From positions 86,234-100,207 of the forward strand of contig MU647056.1 in NCBI GenBank assembly GCA_026770585.1: a DNA stretch of 13,974 bases. Reading direction: 5' to 3'. The DNA comes from Baffinella frigidus. Taxonomy: Eukaryota; Cryptophyceae; Cryptomonadales; Baffinellaceae. Position 1 is the stretch's first letter, and the number at the start of each line of letters is the position of its first letter. Below the pieces are notes generated by a model that had not been told where the DNA came from, ran no database searches, and saw nothing but the letters and a program-made list of their open reading frames with translations. This document shows, piece after piece, positions 13,541 through 13,974 of this stretch. The position numbers were made by a program, and so were the translations under genes.

Positions 13541-13677
13541 TACAGGGGTACCTCGCCCATGACGAGGCGTACCCCCGTAGGTGCTTTGGTGCTTAGGACC
13601 CCACAGTAGGCCAATACCCAGGGCCCCTCCCTGGTCCAACAGAGTGGGCGCCTCCTTGTGAAAGAGGAACTCCTGTC
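13541..13677 (-). mobile_element. Degraded family A MITE, copy A12
   Basis: The left end TACAGGGGTACCTCGCCCAT is clear. The core (GGACCCCACAGTAGG ... GGTCC) is recognisable and reversed. The right end is decayed (CTTGTGAAAGAGGAACTCCT, then GTC). At about 137 bp it contains extra sequence after the left TIR. Confidence 0.75.
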
Positions 13678-13695
13678 CAATGTAGCTTGGGCATG

Positions 13696-13974
13696 CCCCT
13701 AAACCCTCAACTCTCAACCCTGAACCCTCAACTCTCAACACTAAATCCTCAACCCTACATGTAAAGCCTAAACCCTAATTTCTGAACCCTGAATCCTGCA
13801 CTCTGGAACCTGAACCCTAGACCCTCAACTCTCAACACTAAACCCTCAACCCTAAACCCATAAACCCTAAACCCTAAACCCCACACCCTGAACCCTGAAC
13901 ACTCAACCCAAAACCATAGACCTTAAACCCAAAACCCTAAACCCAAAACCCTAAACCCTAAACCCTAAACCCTA
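13696..13974 (-). repeat. CCCTAAA telomere-type array (right), open at window edge
   Basis: C-rich units on the plus strand, degenerate at the left with repeated CCCTCAACTCTCAACACTAA blocks (about 13703-13745 and 13823-13850), and nearly perfect CCCTAAA for the last ~25 bases. The orientation is wrong for a right chromosome end, so the array is interstitial or the contig continues. Confidence 0.95.

Noticed and set aside
1-13974. CRISPR array
   Set aside because: The regular short repeats are telomere units without spacers, and the dispersed repeats are TIR elements. The DNA is eukaryotic.
13696-13974. True right-hand chromosome telomere
   Set aside because: The strand is C-rich at the right edge, the reverse of a right terminus, and half the units are degenerate.
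1-13974. tRNA or rRNA genes
   Set aside because: I looked for cloverleaf arms with a GGTTCGAATCC-type loop and for conserved rRNA words and saw none. A covariance-model search would be decisive.

Overview
The window looks like subtelomeric or telomere-repeat-rich nuclear DNA of a eukaryote, most likely a unicellular alga. Evidence: long degenerate arrays of the TTTAGGG/CCCTAAA telomere unit, at least one convincing spliceosomal intron, an AATAAA signal just past a stop codon, low gene density, and many short terminal-inverted-repeat (TIR) elements. The exact group cannot be fixed from sequence alone; a cryptophyte is my guess, from the telomere type and from a vague memory of predicted proteins carrying the peptides that the repeat ends encode.

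Layout: 1-239 is a degenerate CCCTAAA array. 240-2580 is packed with repeats: six copies of a ~121-bp palindromic TIR element (family A), two full copies of a second family (B) plus TIR fragments, one A copy that carries 361 bp of foreign coding-like sequence, and one A copy split by a B insertion. 2605-2704 is a CT microsatellite. 2.9-5.06 kb is the left gene island: a plus-strand coding-like fragment with a 52-codon repeat, a minus-strand gene for a small single-pass membrane protein (3314-3730), and a plus-strand multi-exon gene of unknown function (about 4119-5060). 5.1-6.3 kb has more A and B copies and diverged repeats. 6580-7790 is a 1.2-kb TTTAGGG array. 8.0-8.3 kb holds another A copy and a strong hairpin.

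The best-supported gene is on the minus strand at 8401-9435: a YeeE/YedE-type (DUF395) sulfur-compound transporter with both hallmark cysteine motifs. Its 5' end does not join cleanly to an ATG. From about 9.75 to 13.15 kb the DNA is AT-richer and free of A and B elements, but has two other inverted-repeat elements, a small possible two-exon gene (10384-10745), a short TTTAGGG array and several short repeats. The right end (13178-13677) has three more A copies, then a CCCTAAA array that runs out of the window.

The genes do not form a pathway. The main story is structural: related non-autonomous DNA transposons amplified among interstitial telomere repeats, with gene-fragment capture, nesting and local duplication.
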